From Leisingera daeponensis DSM 23529 (GTDB taxonomy: Bacteria > Pseudomonadota > Alphaproteobacteria > Rhodobacterales > Rhodobacteraceae), in the NCBI RefSeq assembly GCF_000473145.1, contig NZ_KI421503.1, forward strand, positions 71,821-110,977: a DNA stretch of 39,157 nt, in the 5' to 3' direction. The notes under the pieces are model-generated. The model was not told the DNA's origin and searched no databases. It saw only the letters and a program-made list of their open reading frames with translations. The translations under genes and the position numbers were made by a program. Positions 8,598 to 17,013 of the stretch are shown one piece after another; the stretch's first letter is position 1, and every line of letters starts with the position of its first letter.

Positions 8598-9242
8598 TCA
8601 ACTCGGGGCTGGGCTTGCGCCCTGCTCGGCGGCGGCGGGCCAGTGTGCCTCTCGCAAGTTCATTTGGTCTACAAATGCTCGTGCCTCGGACAGGCAGTCC
8701 AACTCATAGTGCCCTAAAAAACCCCAGCAGGCATCGATCTCCTCGCCGTCCTGCTCGATGACATAGCCATAGACCCGGCCGCCGAGATAGGCATCGTAGC
8801 TGACGATTTCGCCGCGCAGGATGTCTTCAGCCTTCTCGCGCAGCGCCTTGGTGACGCGTTTCACACCGAACTCTTTCCGAACCGCCTCGAGCGTCACATA
8901 GACGTAACCGACCTGACCGGAATCCCACGGGCAATGGAACCCGATCGTGTTCATTGCGAGGCCGGAATGGTCGTAGAGAAACACGGGCAGCAGGACGGAC
9001 TTGCGTTCGGCGCGGTCCCGCAGCTGGTCCATCGAAAGGTCGCTCTGCGCTGAGATGCCCGAGAGATCGCGCAAGAACGCCTCGGGGCTGTCGAAGGAGT
9101 GGCTGTCACCCAGGCGGTATCGGCGGTGCCAACAAATCAGCGTGCCGAGGTTGGACCACTCCCGCGGGCTCTCAGCGTCGGGGTCGTGGTAGATCTTGAT
9201 GGTGTGGCCGCGGTGGGCCTCCTCATAGACAGGGTCGTGCAT
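8598..9242 (-). CDS. Conserved plasmid hypothetical protein
   Basis: A soluble protein of 214 residues with an AAAGGA site 7 bases before the ATG. Recognisable stretches are YHDPDAESPREWSNLGTLIC near the N-terminus, FLYDHSGLAMNTIGFHCPWD in the middle, and a later WGFLGHYELDCLSEA. Proteins with this pattern occur on many plasmids and phages, but I know of no assigned function. It has no signal peptide or membrane helix. It lies just upstream of the ParDE pair in the same direction, with about 50 bases between. Confidence 0.75.
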   Translation of the reverse strand: MHDPVYEEAHRGHTIKIYHDPDAESPREWSNLGTLICWHRRYRLGDSHSFDSPEAFLRDLSGISAQSDLSMDQLRDRAERKSVLLPVFLYDHSGLAMNTIGFHCPWDSGQVGYVYVTLEAVRKEFGVKRVTKALREKAEDILRGEIVSYDAYLGGRVYGYVIEQDGEEIDACWGFLGHYELDCLSEARAFVDQMNLREAHWPAAAEQGASPAPS

Positions 9243-9348
9243 ATCGATGTCCTTTCTTGAAACGAAATTGACCCGCCCGGCCGGTAGTGGCTCGAGCGGG
9301 TCGATCAGAGTGCTTTCCGAGGGGCGTTGGCGTCATTGCCCCCATGGA

Positions 9349-9825
9349 TCAGGCGGCGGCGCGGTTCTCGCGATGCTGGACGTGCTCGACCGAGACCTTC
9401 AGCAGCCAATCCTCGAAGCCGAGAATGGTCTGGTGATTGGAGACCGCCGCGACCCAAGCCGCGCGCGGATCGCTGCCGATCTGCGTCGGATCATTGTCGA
9501 TCCGGCCATTGGCCATCCACGGTTCCGGCTGAATGCGCCCGAGCCAGTCCGCCAGCGACGGGATGCGCCCCTGGCAATCCTCGCGCACATGCTGCTCGCC
9601 GATCCAGCGGATCGGGACGACCCGGCCCGCGCTGTTGATCAGGCTGTGGCCGAAAATTCGTTGAGCATCATAGACCCCGGCCGTATGATGACGATAGGCT
9701 CTGTGAACGAAGAGGGCCAGGTGCTCTTTGGATGCATCGAACCAATCATGCACATGTTGGTAATCATCCGGAACACCGCCAAACTTACGGGCCGAGCTTT
9801 CGGCGTGATGGAGAGGATGGGCCAT
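9349..9825 (-). CDS. DUF6915 family protein
   Basis: A protein of 158 residues starting MAHPLHHAESSARKFGGVPD. This N-terminus and the following HDWFDASKEHLALFVHRAYR, GHSLINSAGRVVPIRWIGEQ and IPSLADWL are typical of DUF6915, a small plasmid and phage protein family rich in histidine and tryptophan. The start at 9825 is preferred over 9885 because it matches the family start and lies one base after the stop of the DUF6878 gene. The conserved histidines could bind metal, but this is a guess. Function is unknown. Confidence 0.8.
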   Translation of the reverse strand: MAHPLHHAESSARKFGGVPDDYQHVHDWFDASKEHLALFVHRAYRHHTAGVYDAQRIFGHSLINSAGRVVPIRWIGEQHVREDCQGRIPSLADWLGRIQPEPWMANGRIDNDPTQIGSDPRAAWVAAVSNHQTILGFEDWLLKVSVEHVQHRENRAAA

Positions 9826-9826
9826 G

Positions 9827-10210
9827 TCAGAGCCCCTCGTGTTCGGTGGTGTTGGTCTCGACATAGCGGTTCGAGTGGCTGACATCGATCTTATCGACCT
9901 CGAGCACCCAGGTCAGTTCGCCATAGCCGCCTTCGTTGTTCTCGAAGCCGGGGCTTAGTGCGTAGGCAAAATCCCAGCCGAAGTCTTCGACCCGGCGTCG
10001 CAACTCCTCCGTCAGGGTGATCGCATCAGGCGTCACCACGACATCCTCAACGTTGCCGGAATCTCCGTAGCCTTCGTATTGCACCTCGATGCTGGTCACG
10101 CCGAGAGCGCGCAGCTCGGAGAGAAGCGCCGCACGGGTCTCGGCCCGCTGCTCGGCAGCACGTCTCTGGGATTCGAGCTTCTGCGCGTAGAAATCAGTCG
10201 CTTGTGTCAT
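9827..10210 (-). CDS. DUF6878 family protein
   Basis: A protein of 127 residues with an AAAGGA site before the ATG. The N-terminus is a basic coiled coil (QKLESQRRAAEQRAETRAAL). It is followed by SIEVQYEGYGDSGNVEDV and a C-terminal VDKIDVSHSNRYVETNTTEH. This fits DUF6878, a family of unknown function found on rhodobacterial plasmids. It is co-transcribed with the DUF6915 gene: only one base separates its stop codon from the next start. Confidence 0.75.
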   Translation of the reverse strand: MTQATDFYAQKLESQRRAAEQRAETRAALLSELRALGVTSIEVQYEGYGDSGNVEDVVVTPDAITLTEELRRRVEDFGWDFAYALSPGFENNEGGYGELTWVLEVDKIDVSHSNRYVETNTTEHEGL

Positions 10211-10313
10211 GTCTTTGGTCCTTTGGAATTGAAGGAAGGGGAGGGCGCCCGCTCAGCCAGGCCGCCCGGGAGTTTCCTTTGGGGGGGCTTCAGGCCGCAG
10301 CGTCACCGCGGTT

Positions 10314-10586
10314 TTAAGCCGTCCGGTCAACCAGGTTGAAATAGAGGTTCTCAGTCGCGCGCTTGAACCCCGGAGGTTTGCGCGGGGCGAGACAACGCAC
10401 TGAAGCGCTACAGCTTTCGCCGTGCTCCATTGCGAACTGCGTCACCTTGTCGATCAGGTCATCCATGCCAGCGGCCTGGATGCGCTTTTCGGGGTAGCTC
10501 CCCAGCATTTGGAACTGGGTAACAACGAAGGCGCCGTCACGATGCGCGGGATAGAGGGTGATCTGGTAGTCGAGTGTCTTGGCCAT
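10314..10586 (-). CDS. Small conserved plasmid protein
   Basis: A protein of 90 residues, MAKTLDYQITLYPAHRDGAF and onward, with a good AGGAG site upstream. It has no recognisable domain, signal peptide or membrane helix. It lies in the run of small plasmid genes between the DUF6878 and DUF3768 genes, in the same direction. Coding status is supported by start-site context and by its place in the run. Confidence 0.6.
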   Translation of the reverse strand: MAKTLDYQITLYPAHRDGAFVVTQFQMLGSYPEKRIQAAGMDDLIDKVTQFAMEHGESCSASVRCLAPRKPPGFKRATENLYFNLVDRTA

Positions 10587-10649
10587 CTCTGGTCTCCTGC
10601 AGCAGGCCGGACGCGATCATCGCACCCCTTGGAACCCGCCAGCCCGAAA

Positions 10650-10676
10650 GGACCGCCCTTTGTGCAAGGGCGGTCC
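10650..10676 (-). terminator. Perfect 11-bp stem hairpin downstream of the DUF3768 gene
   Basis: GGACCGCCCTT and its exact complement flank a 5-base loop. It starts 27 bases after the minus-strand stop at 10703. On that strand it is followed by TTTCGGGCT. A sister hairpin with the same flanks lies downstream of parB at 11147-11173. It is probably a transcription terminator or an mRNA-stabilising hairpin. Confidence 0.6.
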
Positions 10677-10702
10677 AGGGCGGCGATTGGGGGTGGAGGG
10701 CG

Positions 10703-11083
10703 TCAGTATTCCGACGGCAGAAGCAGGGTCAGGACGCGGCGCGTTTGCGCGGGATCGGAGGGCTCAGGCGAGCCATATTGGTAGTCGACGTCGTACAAAT
10801 CGACCTTGAACCAGACGGTTGTGCCATCGAGGTCGATGACGCCCATCTCGTGCCAACCCTGCGGGTCGCTGTCGGCATCGAACCCGTCAAACGCGGCAAC
10901 ACGGCGGGTTAGCTCCAGTTGGGCGTCGGGCCCAAGCGCCGCGACGCCGCGTGTCATCACGAACTGGCCCTGCGGGGCATCGGCGACAGGGGTCGTGCCG
11001 AGGATCGAGCGGCGAAACGCATCGTTTTGCGCGGCGATCAGCGCGGCTTCCCGAACGGGATCGAGATCGAGTGTGGTGGTCAT
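10703..11083 (-). CDS. DUF3768 domain protein
   Basis: A protein of 126 residues starting MTTTLDLDPVREAALIAAQN. It carries the DUF3768 pattern: NDAFRRSILG near the start, then RGVAALG, FDGFDADSDPQGWHEMGVID, TTVWFKVDLYDVDYQYGSPE and RVLTLLLPSEY at the end. The family is confined largely to alphaproteobacterial plasmids and has no assigned function. The start at 11083 fits the family start better than the upstream 11131. Confidence 0.85.
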   Translation of the reverse strand: MTTTLDLDPVREAALIAAQNDAFRRSILGTTPVADAPQGQFVMTRGVAALGPDAQLELTRRVAAFDGFDADSDPQGWHEMGVIDLDGTTVWFKVDLYDVDYQYGSPEPSDPAQTRRVLTLLLPSEY

Positions 11084-11146
11084 GGGATATCTCCAGGACG
11101 GGCCAGCCGATCCGATATCGGCTGTAGGCAACCCGTCAGCCGGAAA

Positions 11147-11173
11147 GGGCCGCCCTCGATGTGAGGACGGCCC
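11147..11173 (-). terminator. Hairpin downstream of parB, paired better as minus-strand RNA
   Basis: An 11-bp stem with a 5-base loop. The one non-Watson-Crick position is a G-U wobble in minus-strand RNA but a C-A mismatch in plus-strand RNA, so the structure fits the minus-strand transcript. It starts 37 bases after the parB stop and is followed by TTTCCGGCT, matching the flank of the hairpin at 10650-10676. Confidence 0.6.
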
Positions 11174-11209
11174 AAGGCTCAGGTCAGGTTCAGATCGGTG
11201 TTTGCTGCG

Positions 11210-13381
11210 TCAGGCCGCATCCCCGCTGAGGAAGGCGGGCAAGGACGATGGTTCATCGCTCTCCGCCTCGGCCAGAGGATCTGCCGCGGGCACGTCGCCT
11301 TCCTCGGCCTCGGGCGCATCGCCAGTCATTTTGGCGTCAGCCTCCGTCGCACCGGCAAAGACCATCCCGTCAGGCAGCCAGCGCGTCGTCTTTGCAACCG
11401 TCGCGGCGTTGAACCCTTCCGTCTCGCCCGCCGTTTCCGCGAAAGCCCGTTCCATCGCGGCCGCGATATCGCCCTTGCGCTCGCGATTACGATCTTCGGC
11501 GTAGTCGTCGCCGATCAGCTTGCGCGCAGTGGCCACCGCATGCCCCTTGTTGACCCGACCCCAGTAGTTCTGCGCGGTCGGGCGCCAGCAGGCCGCCACA
11601 TCGACATCGAGCCGCGCGCCAATCTCCTCGATGATCGGGGAGGGGCGATTGTCGGAGGAGAGCTGCGGTTTGACCGCCAGACCCGTCGCCCAGGCGAAAA
11701 GCGCCTGCTTGTCGGCAATAGGCAGCACCGACATGGCCCGGAAGTCCTCGGGTTTCTCCAGCTTCATCCAGTCGGTGGCGAGGTCCTGCTCCAGCGCCTC
11801 GAGCATCTTCTGGGCGACGGTGTCCACATGCAGAACCTCGCGGTTCTGCGCCTGGAAGGGCCGGATCGAGATATCGAGCGCCTCATTGTTGTAGGACCGC
11901 CCCATAGCCTCCTCGCAGAGCGCGTAGAGCATCGCGTCGAACGCCACCTCGAAATCCGCCGCCAGATGCGCCCGCAGGATGTGCTGACGCGTGGCACGCA
12001 GATCATCAGCAAGGCTCGCCGAAATTCCATCGGCTTTGCGCAACGTCGCGGCCGGGTCGGAGCTCGGCACCGGCGTGGAGGAGGTCGGCGGCGTCACGTG
12101 TGGGCGGGCAGGGGAGGGGGCGCCATCCGCATCTGCGGTGGTCTCGTCAGGTTCCGGCGCAGCGGGAATATCCTCCGGTCGCACGAGTCCTTTCTCGACG
12201 CGCAACGCCCCGTCATGACCGATGGTCAGAACGACGCCAGCGATAGCGCGGTCTTCGTCTGCGTAAGGTTGCCGCTCGCGCTGCAAGGCCTCGATCTCGC
12301 GCAGGCGCGGCTCGATGGCGTAGTATTCCTCGGTTTCGGCGTCGGTCCAATCCTCACCGTCATTCTGCGCCGCCAGTTCTTCCTCGCGCGCAATCAGACG
12401 CTCTTCCTCGGCGAGCAGGTCCGGATCGGGGTCGATATCCTGTGGATAGACCCGCCCGAAACTGCGAAACGCGCCGTAGTCCACCGAGAGATGCACTTCG
12501 ACCCATTTCCACGCCGCCTCGAAGGGTTTGGCCGCAGCCTGAAGTTTCTCAATGGCGAGGCGCTCGAGGAGTTCGGGGTTTTCCATATGGGCACTCGCAC
12601 GGTCGTCGAAGAGATCGCGTAGCAGAATACCGCCCGCCACCTCATAGGCCTCGATGCCAACAAAGCGCCCGAGGGCCGAGTTCGCCGAATGCGCCGTCTC
12701 GGTCAGCTGGCGTTTGATGCTCTGTGGATGGATGTGATAGCCGCCCTTCACTGCGTTCCAGACCGCAAGCTGGCGATCATGGTCGTCGGTCAACGTGAAG
12801 GCCATGACGCATTCGAGGGTCAGATCACCGGCACGGAACTGCTCGATGATTTCCGGCGCGACACGGGCAAGCTTAAGCCGGCGGCGCACCAGGTCGACCG
12901 AGACGCCGAACTTCAGGGCGATCTCGTCTTCACTGCGCCCCTCGCCGATCATCGCCTCAAAGGCCTCGAACTGGTCGGCCGGGTGCATCGCCGCGCGCTG
13001 GAGGTTTTCCGTGGCGGAGGTGAGGACAGCATTGCGCTCATCTTCGACGAGGCAGGGCACCGGGTGATCAACGGGAATGACGCCGTCCTGTGCGAGCTGC
13101 TTCAGCACCTTGAGGCGGCGGCCGCCAGCATCGACCGCAAAACGTGTCTCAGACAGAGCATGAACCACCAGGTTCTGCTTGATGCCTGTCTCACGAATGC
13201 TGGCAAGGAGCTCGGCGTCATCGCTGGCGCTTGCCGCAACCTTGCGCACGTTGAGCGGGCTCGGCTCCAACTGGTCGAGTGAGATCATCCGGACGCCGGC
13301 GGCGCCGTCGGGCGTTGCCGGTCCGGTGCCTTCGGTCTTTTTCTTGGTGGCGGGTTTCGATCGGGTCGTGGTCTTGGCCAT
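11210..13381 (-). CDS. Long ParB/RepB/Spo0J-family protein
   Basis: A protein of 723 residues, about twice the size of a typical ParB. The start at 13381 (MAKTTTRSKP) has an AAGGA site 8 bases upstream. After a basic tail, the ParB nuclease/CTPase fold begins at about residue 33 (ISLDQLEPSPLNVRK). The GGRR box is at about 86-89 and ENLQR at about 125-129. A helix-turn-helix follows at about 151-172 (EDEIALKFGVSVDLVRRRLK). The long C-terminal part is acidic and helical. Such long ParB-like proteins are common on rhodobacterial and rhizobial plasmids. No parA accompanies it here, so a regulatory or DNA-organising role is as likely as partition. Confidence 0.85.
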   Translation of the reverse strand: MAKTTTRSKPATKKKTEGTGPATPDGAAGVRMISLDQLEPSPLNVRKVAASASDDAELLASIRETGIKQNLVVHALSETRFAVDAGGRRLKVLKQLAQDGVIPVDHPVPCLVEDERNAVLTSATENLQRAAMHPADQFEAFEAMIGEGRSEDEIALKFGVSVDLVRRRLKLARVAPEIIEQFRAGDLTLECVMAFTLTDDHDRQLAVWNAVKGGYHIHPQSIKRQLTETAHSANSALGRFVGIEAYEVAGGILLRDLFDDRASAHMENPELLERLAIEKLQAAAKPFEAAWKWVEVHLSVDYGAFRSFGRVYPQDIDPDPDLLAEEERLIAREEELAAQNDGEDWTDAETEEYYAIEPRLREIEALQRERQPYADEDRAIAGVVLTIGHDGALRVEKGLVRPEDIPAAPEPDETTADADGAPSPARPHVTPPTSSTPVPSSDPAATLRKADGISASLADDLRATRQHILRAHLAADFEVAFDAMLYALCEEAMGRSYNNEALDISIRPFQAQNREVLHVDTVAQKMLEALEQDLATDWMKLEKPEDFRAMSVLPIADKQALFAWATGLAVKPQLSSDNRPSPIIEEIGARLDVDVAACWRPTAQNYWGRVNKGHAVATARKLIGDDYAEDRNRERKGDIAAAMERAFAETAGETEGFNAATVAKTTRWLPDGMVFAGATEADAKMTGDAPEAEEGDVPAADPLAEAESDEPSSLPAFLSGDAA

Positions 13382-13680
13382 GATCAGGGTCCTTGTCATG
13401 CCGGACCCGGAAGAGCCTCTCTCTATCCTTTCAAGCCCGGCACCCGGGCTTCCCTTTCTCTGGCTCTTTACAAATGCGGATCACGTGAACAATCGACCGT
13501 TTGTAAATGAATGCAAGGGCGCGCTCTGTGGCGCTGTTCATCAGAAAGCCCTTGGTTTCCATACGCAGAGCGCGATCAGGGAGGTCTCGCGGACCATCGC
13601 GCGCGCGTGCTATGTAAGGTGTACAAACGCACTCTGATAAAACCCTTGGGTAAAGCTCAAAATAACTGTATTTTGCGCAT
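13382..13680. promoter_or_regulatory. Divergent control region between parB and the DUF1612 gene
   Basis: The region holds three copies of a TACAAA(C/T)G motif. TTTACAAA at 13467-13474 and its exact complement TTTGTAAA at 13500-13507 form an inverted pair set 33 bp apart, close to three helical turns. A third copy (GTACAAACG) lies near 13621-13629. A further dyad, CAAAATA-ACTG-TATTTTG, at 13658-13675 abuts the plus-strand start codon. These look like operators for autoregulation by ParB or the HTH protein. I see no gene in the region. Confidence 0.5.
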
Positions 13681-14748
13681 ATGAGGCCTGGAACCCCCGC
13701 ATTGTATGATGAATCCGACGCGCTCGGCATTTATGCTGAGGAGGTCGAACAGGCGTCTGAGGACGACCTGTGGTTTCTGCCCGGTCCGATGGACGACGAG
13801 CCGGACTATTTGCCGCCGGGACCACGGGCCGAACCGCGTGAAACCGAGGTCCTCGACGAATGGCGGAAGGCAGAGGGCGGGCAGGCCGCGCGTCTTGCCC
13901 GTGTGGCCGGTCGCGTCGGCGCGCTGGACGACCGGTTGAAGCGCGGACCGGAAGGATGGCGGCATCGGCTTGCGCTGATGGAGGCCGCAGATTTGAGCTG
14001 GCACACCGGTGACCGCATCAGCCAAGACCGGCTGGCGCTCTGGATCTCGCTGCGCCTGTCCGGTGTCCAGGACGACACGGCGGCGCTGGCGCGAGTCGGA
14101 TGGGCGATTCGGCGACTGACGGGTGGACCGGGACCGGAGCAGGACCTTTCCGCCTTCCTCGACCGTCGCGACCCCGAGAACATCAGTGATGAGACCGAGC
14201 CGTTCGTGGATCGCGCGAGCGGTTGGCTGGATCTGATGGGGCAGGCCACGGACCTGCACCCGATCACTCGCGCTTGCGCGGGCTTTCACCTCTGGCGCCT
14301 CGCGGGGCTCGGGCAGCACGACGACCGTATGGAAGCGGCTGTCGCAGCTGCGCGGATCGCGGCCAGCGATGGAAGAGGCGCAGTCTTCACGCCTCTGGCC
14401 ATGGGCGGGGCAGGGGGACTACGAGCCGGTGGTTCACCGTTCGAACGTCTGGAACGCTGGCTATACGGGATGGAAGCCGCGTGCCTGACCGCGGTGCGGC
14501 ACCTTGACGATATCGAGGCATGGTCGGCGCGGGCGGAAGCCGAAATGACATTGCTCTCGGGCAGGACGCCGCCGGCCTTGCGCGCAGTGCTGACCGAATG
14601 GCCGCTCGTCTCTGCGCCAATGGCCCAGGCCCTGACGAGTGCCAGTCGCGCCGCTGTTCAGCGCAACCTTGCATGGATGCAAGAGCGGGGTCTGATCCGC
14701 GAGGTGACAGGACAGGGGCGGTTCAGGATGTGGAAGGCGACAAACTGA
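13681..14748 (+). CDS. DUF1612 / helix-turn-helix plasmid protein (RHE_PE00001-like)
   Basis: A protein of 355 residues. The C-terminus has a helix-turn-helix-like stretch (LVSAPMAQALTSASRAAVQR, then WMQERGLIREVTGQGRFRMW) typical of the HTH part of RHE_PE00001-like proteins. The central part (LKRGPEGWRHRLALMEAADL, then DRLALWISLRLSG) matches the DUF1612 pattern. The family occurs on rhizobial and rhodobacterial plasmids and is thought to bind DNA. No Shine-Dalgarno site precedes the ATG, which follows an AT-rich dyad directly, so the mRNA may be leaderless. It is divergent from parB. Confidence 0.75.
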   Translation: MRPGTPALYDESDALGIYAEEVEQASEDDLWFLPGPMDDEPDYLPPGPRAEPRETEVLDEWRKAEGGQAARLARVAGRVGALDDRLKRGPEGWRHRLALMEAADLSWHTGDRISQDRLALWISLRLSGVQDDTAALARVGWAIRRLTGGPGPEQDLSAFLDRRDPENISDETEPFVDRASGWLDLMGQATDLHPITRACAGFHLWRLAGLGQHDDRMEAAVAAARIAASDGRGAVFTPLAMGGAGGLRAGGSPFERLERWLYGMEAACLTAVRHLDDIEAWSARAEAEMTLLSGRTPPALRAVLTEWPLVSAPMAQALTSASRAAVQRNLAWMQERGLIREVTGQGRFRMWKATN

Positions 14749-14897
14749 AGGTTAGCGTGGGTCTCACCCGCTCACTCGACAGCAGCGATAACCGCGAGCA
14801 CGCGGCAGGGCGCGCAGAAACTCACCAACACTTAATGCATTTGTTGCACTTATTTCATATATGGTGGTAGAGAACAGAAACCGGAGAGGAGACCACC

Positions 14898-15362
14898 ATG
14901 AACATGCTGGCACACCGACATCTTCCGCCCACGCCGCAGGACGCAGCGATTGCGCGCGTCTCTGGCCAGGCATTGTCACGCTTCGCCCAGGCGCGCGCGC
15001 CGTTGAAACTTCGTGTGACGGACTCCGAGCAGATGGAGCCGATCGAGCTTCCTGCGGGCGCCGTATCGCTGCTCATGGAGATCCTCGAGGCGATGGCAGC
15101 GGGGCGGGGGGTCACCATCATCCCCGAGAACGCCGAACTCTCGACCGTACAGGCCGCTGAGGTTCTGAACGTCTCGCGTCCGTTCCTGATCAAGCTGCTC
15201 GAGGATGGTGCCATACCGCATCGGAAGGTCGGCAAGCATCGCCGCGTCCGCATGGAAGACGTGATGTCCTACAAGGCCGCGATCGATACCGAGCGTGAAG
15301 CTGCGCTCGATCAACTGGCCGCCGACGCTCAAGAGCAGGACATGGGCTACCGCTCGAAATGA
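14898..15362 (+). CDS. Excisionase-type HTH antitoxin
   Basis: A protein of 154 residues with a GGAGAGGAG site upstream. After about 80 residues of N-terminal domain comes an excisionase/MerR-like helix-turn-helix at about 81-125. It reads LSTVQAAEVLNVSRPFLIKL followed by GAIPHRKVGKHRRVRMEDVM. Proteins of this type are encoded directly before PIN-domain toxins and act as antitoxin and repressor. The stop overlaps the next start as ATGA. GGTGGT and ACCACC flank the ribosome binding site (about 14862-14897) and could form a repressor site or a hairpin. Confidence 0.8.
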   Translation: MNMLAHRHLPPTPQDAAIARVSGQALSRFAQARAPLKLRVTDSEQMEPIELPAGAVSLLMEILEAMAAGRGVTIIPENAELSTVQAAEVLNVSRPFLIKLLEDGAIPHRKVGKHRRVRMEDVMSYKAAIDTEREAALDQLAADAQEQDMGYRSK

Positions 15363-15928
15363 GCCAGTACACGGTCCTGTTCGATGCGAACGTCCTTTAT
15401 CCCGCGCCGATGCGCGATGCACTGATGCAGTTGGCGGTCACAGACCTTTTCAAGGCCAAGTGGACGGCCGATATCCATCGGGAGTGGATTGATGCGCTTC
15501 TGCGCAATGAACCTCATCGGGAGCGCGCCGCGCTGGAACGAACTCGCGACTTGATGGACAGGGCCACACGCGACTGTCTGGTCACCGGCTACGAGGCATT
15601 GGTGCCGGCCCTAACACTGCCGGACCCTGACGATCGGCACGTTCTGGCGGCGGCAATCGTTGGGCGCTGTGACGCGATCGTCACGCAGAACCTGAAGGAC
15701 TTCCCACCAGCGGCACTTGCGCCCTTTGGCATCGAGACCCAACACCCTGACGACTTTTTCCGGAACCAACTGTCTCTCGCGCCCGGTCTGGTCTGTTCCG
15801 CGCTGCGGAAAGTTCGCGCGCGCCTCAAGAATCCGCTCAAAAGCGTCGACGAGTATCTCGCGATCCTGACACAGCAGGGGTTGGTCGCCACGGTTGCCGA
15901 CCTGGAGCAATTCGCCGACCTGCTTTGA
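15359..15928 (+). CDS. PIN-domain toxin (VapC-like ribonuclease)
   Basis: A protein of 189 residues. The PIN active-site acids are in place: D9 in LFDANVLYP, E42 in HREWIDALL, D91/D92 in LPDPDDRHVLAAA and D105 in RCDAIVTQNLKDF. PIN toxins cut tRNA or rRNA. The protein is longer than a classic VapC (about 130 residues) because of a C-terminal helical extension that ends YLAILTQQGLVATVADLEQF. It is coupled to the HTH antitoxin by ATGA. The pair probably serves plasmid maintenance. Confidence 0.85.
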   Translation: MSQYTVLFDANVLYPAPMRDALMQLAVTDLFKAKWTADIHREWIDALLRNEPHRERAALERTRDLMDRATRDCLVTGYEALVPALTLPDPDDRHVLAAAIVGRCDAIVTQNLKDFPPAALAPFGIETQHPDDFFRNQLSLAPGLVCSALRKVRARLKNPLKSVDEYLAILTQQGLVATVADLEQFADLL

Positions 15929-15986
15929 TCCCAGAACTGCCCTGACTGAATACGTTCTGGCCAGAGTTGTGGCACCCGATCCATCA

Positions 15987-16829
15987 TCACCGCGAGATTT
16001 CGCCCGCCAGGACTGCACGCCCGTGGACTGCAAGCGTAGCAGTGAACCTCGGGCAACCGAACTGCCGGATCACGGCGACAATGCGCGCATCGTACGCCGC
16101 TTGCCCTATGACGCGACACAGGTCTGACGCGTGAAACTGGCGGTTCGAGCTTGGCGCAGCCTTGATCTGTTCGTGCAGCTCGCGCTCTCGTGGCTCTTGA
16201 ACCGGCTGTGGTGCGGGGAGAGCCGGTGGGCGCGTCGCTTCTCCAAGCGAGGTGCGCCACCGGCGCATGAAGCCGAGCAGGAAACCGGCCGGAACCTTGC
16301 TGTTCCCACGGGCCCGGTTGAAGGCAAGGAAGCGTTCCCAGATCACTTGCGTATCGACGTTCCAGCAGGGTAGGGCGCTCTTCGCGGCCTTGATCAGCTC
16401 GGCCCAGCATGTTCGGAACACGTTCGAGCAACCGTCAATGTTGATCTGTCCTGTGAATATAGTTTTGTTAGATTCTTCTCTAGATAGTGATGTGTCGTCT
16501 CCGTCTGACACGAGATCGTGGGTCTGTTCGCCGTCGTCAAAGGCCGCGAAGCGGAAGAGCCAGGGGGCGAACTTGCCGTTCGACTTCTCGCGCTCAAGCT
16601 TCAGTTCAGAAGTTTCAAGCTCACTCAGCAGAACGCTCAGGTACTGGCGCGAGACGCCCATCTTCGCTGCCAGAGAGGACAGGGTGAAGGCAGCCGTGCC
16701 GCGGGGCAGGCCGTTATACCCGTCCTTCCACGCAATTCCGTCGAGGATGAGCGTGGCCAGTTTGTGCGCCGAAACAGAGAGGTCTGTCTGCGTGATCCGC
16801 CTTAGGATCAGGCCAGTCGTTGGTTCCAT
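15987..16829 (-). CDS. HTH DNA-binding protein, possible replication or control protein
   Basis: A protein of 280 residues. The start at 16829 (MEPTTGLILRRITQTDLSVS) has an AGGAGA site 7-10 bases upstream, better than the alternative at 16895. The N-terminal half holds a winged-helix-like stretch (FTLSSLAAKMGVSRQYLSVL, then LSELETSELKLEREK). The middle has ALPCWNVDTQVIWERFLAFN and VPAGFLLGFMRRWR. I do not recognise a named family. Its single-gene layout, HTH and upstream dyads at 16883-16961 would suit a plasmid replication initiator or a transcription regulator. That is inference only. Confidence 0.6.
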   Translation of the reverse strand: MEPTTGLILRRITQTDLSVSAHKLATLILDGIAWKDGYNGLPRGTAAFTLSSLAAKMGVSRQYLSVLLSELETSELKLEREKSNGKFAPWLFRFAAFDDGEQTHDLVSDGDDTSLSREESNKTIFTGQINIDGCSNVFRTCWAELIKAAKSALPCWNVDTQVIWERFLAFNRARGNSKVPAGFLLGFMRRWRTSLGEATRPPALPAPQPVQEPRERELHEQIKAAPSSNRQFHASDLCRVIGQAAYDARIVAVIRQFGCPRFTATLAVHGRAVLAGEISR

Positions 16830-16882
16830 GGTCGTATCTCCTGAGAGAGACGATGCCATGTCGAGAGCAAACAACATTCTTG

Positions 16883-16961
16883 CCAGCAAAAACACTTTGC
16901 TGGTTGCAGGGGTTCGGACACTGCGCTAGAAGAACCGTGTTCAGGGGTTTTTTTCTAGCGC
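16883..16961. promoter_or_regulatory. Two perfect dyads upstream of the HTH gene
   Basis: CCAGCAAA (16883-16890) and TTTGCTGG (16896-16903) form a perfect dyad around five bases. GCGCTAGAA (16923-16931) and TTCTAGCGC (16953-16961) form a second one around a T-rich 21-base centre. They lie 55-130 bases upstream of the minus-strand start at 16829. They could be operators or part of a replication origin. Confidence 0.4.
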
Positions 16962-17013
16962 GGCGTCAGGCTTCTCGGTCTGGCGTCGTTTCCCTTTTTT
17001 TGGGTGATGCACT

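Noticed and set aside
11198..12622. Plus-strand open frame opposite parB
   Set aside because: The minus-strand frame has clear ParB motifs. The plus frame has no ribosome site and no recognisable domain.
15589..16431. Minus-strand open frame opposite the PIN toxin
   Set aside because: The PIN toxin on the plus strand has intact catalytic acids and is coupled to its antitoxin. The opposing frame looks like shadow sequence.
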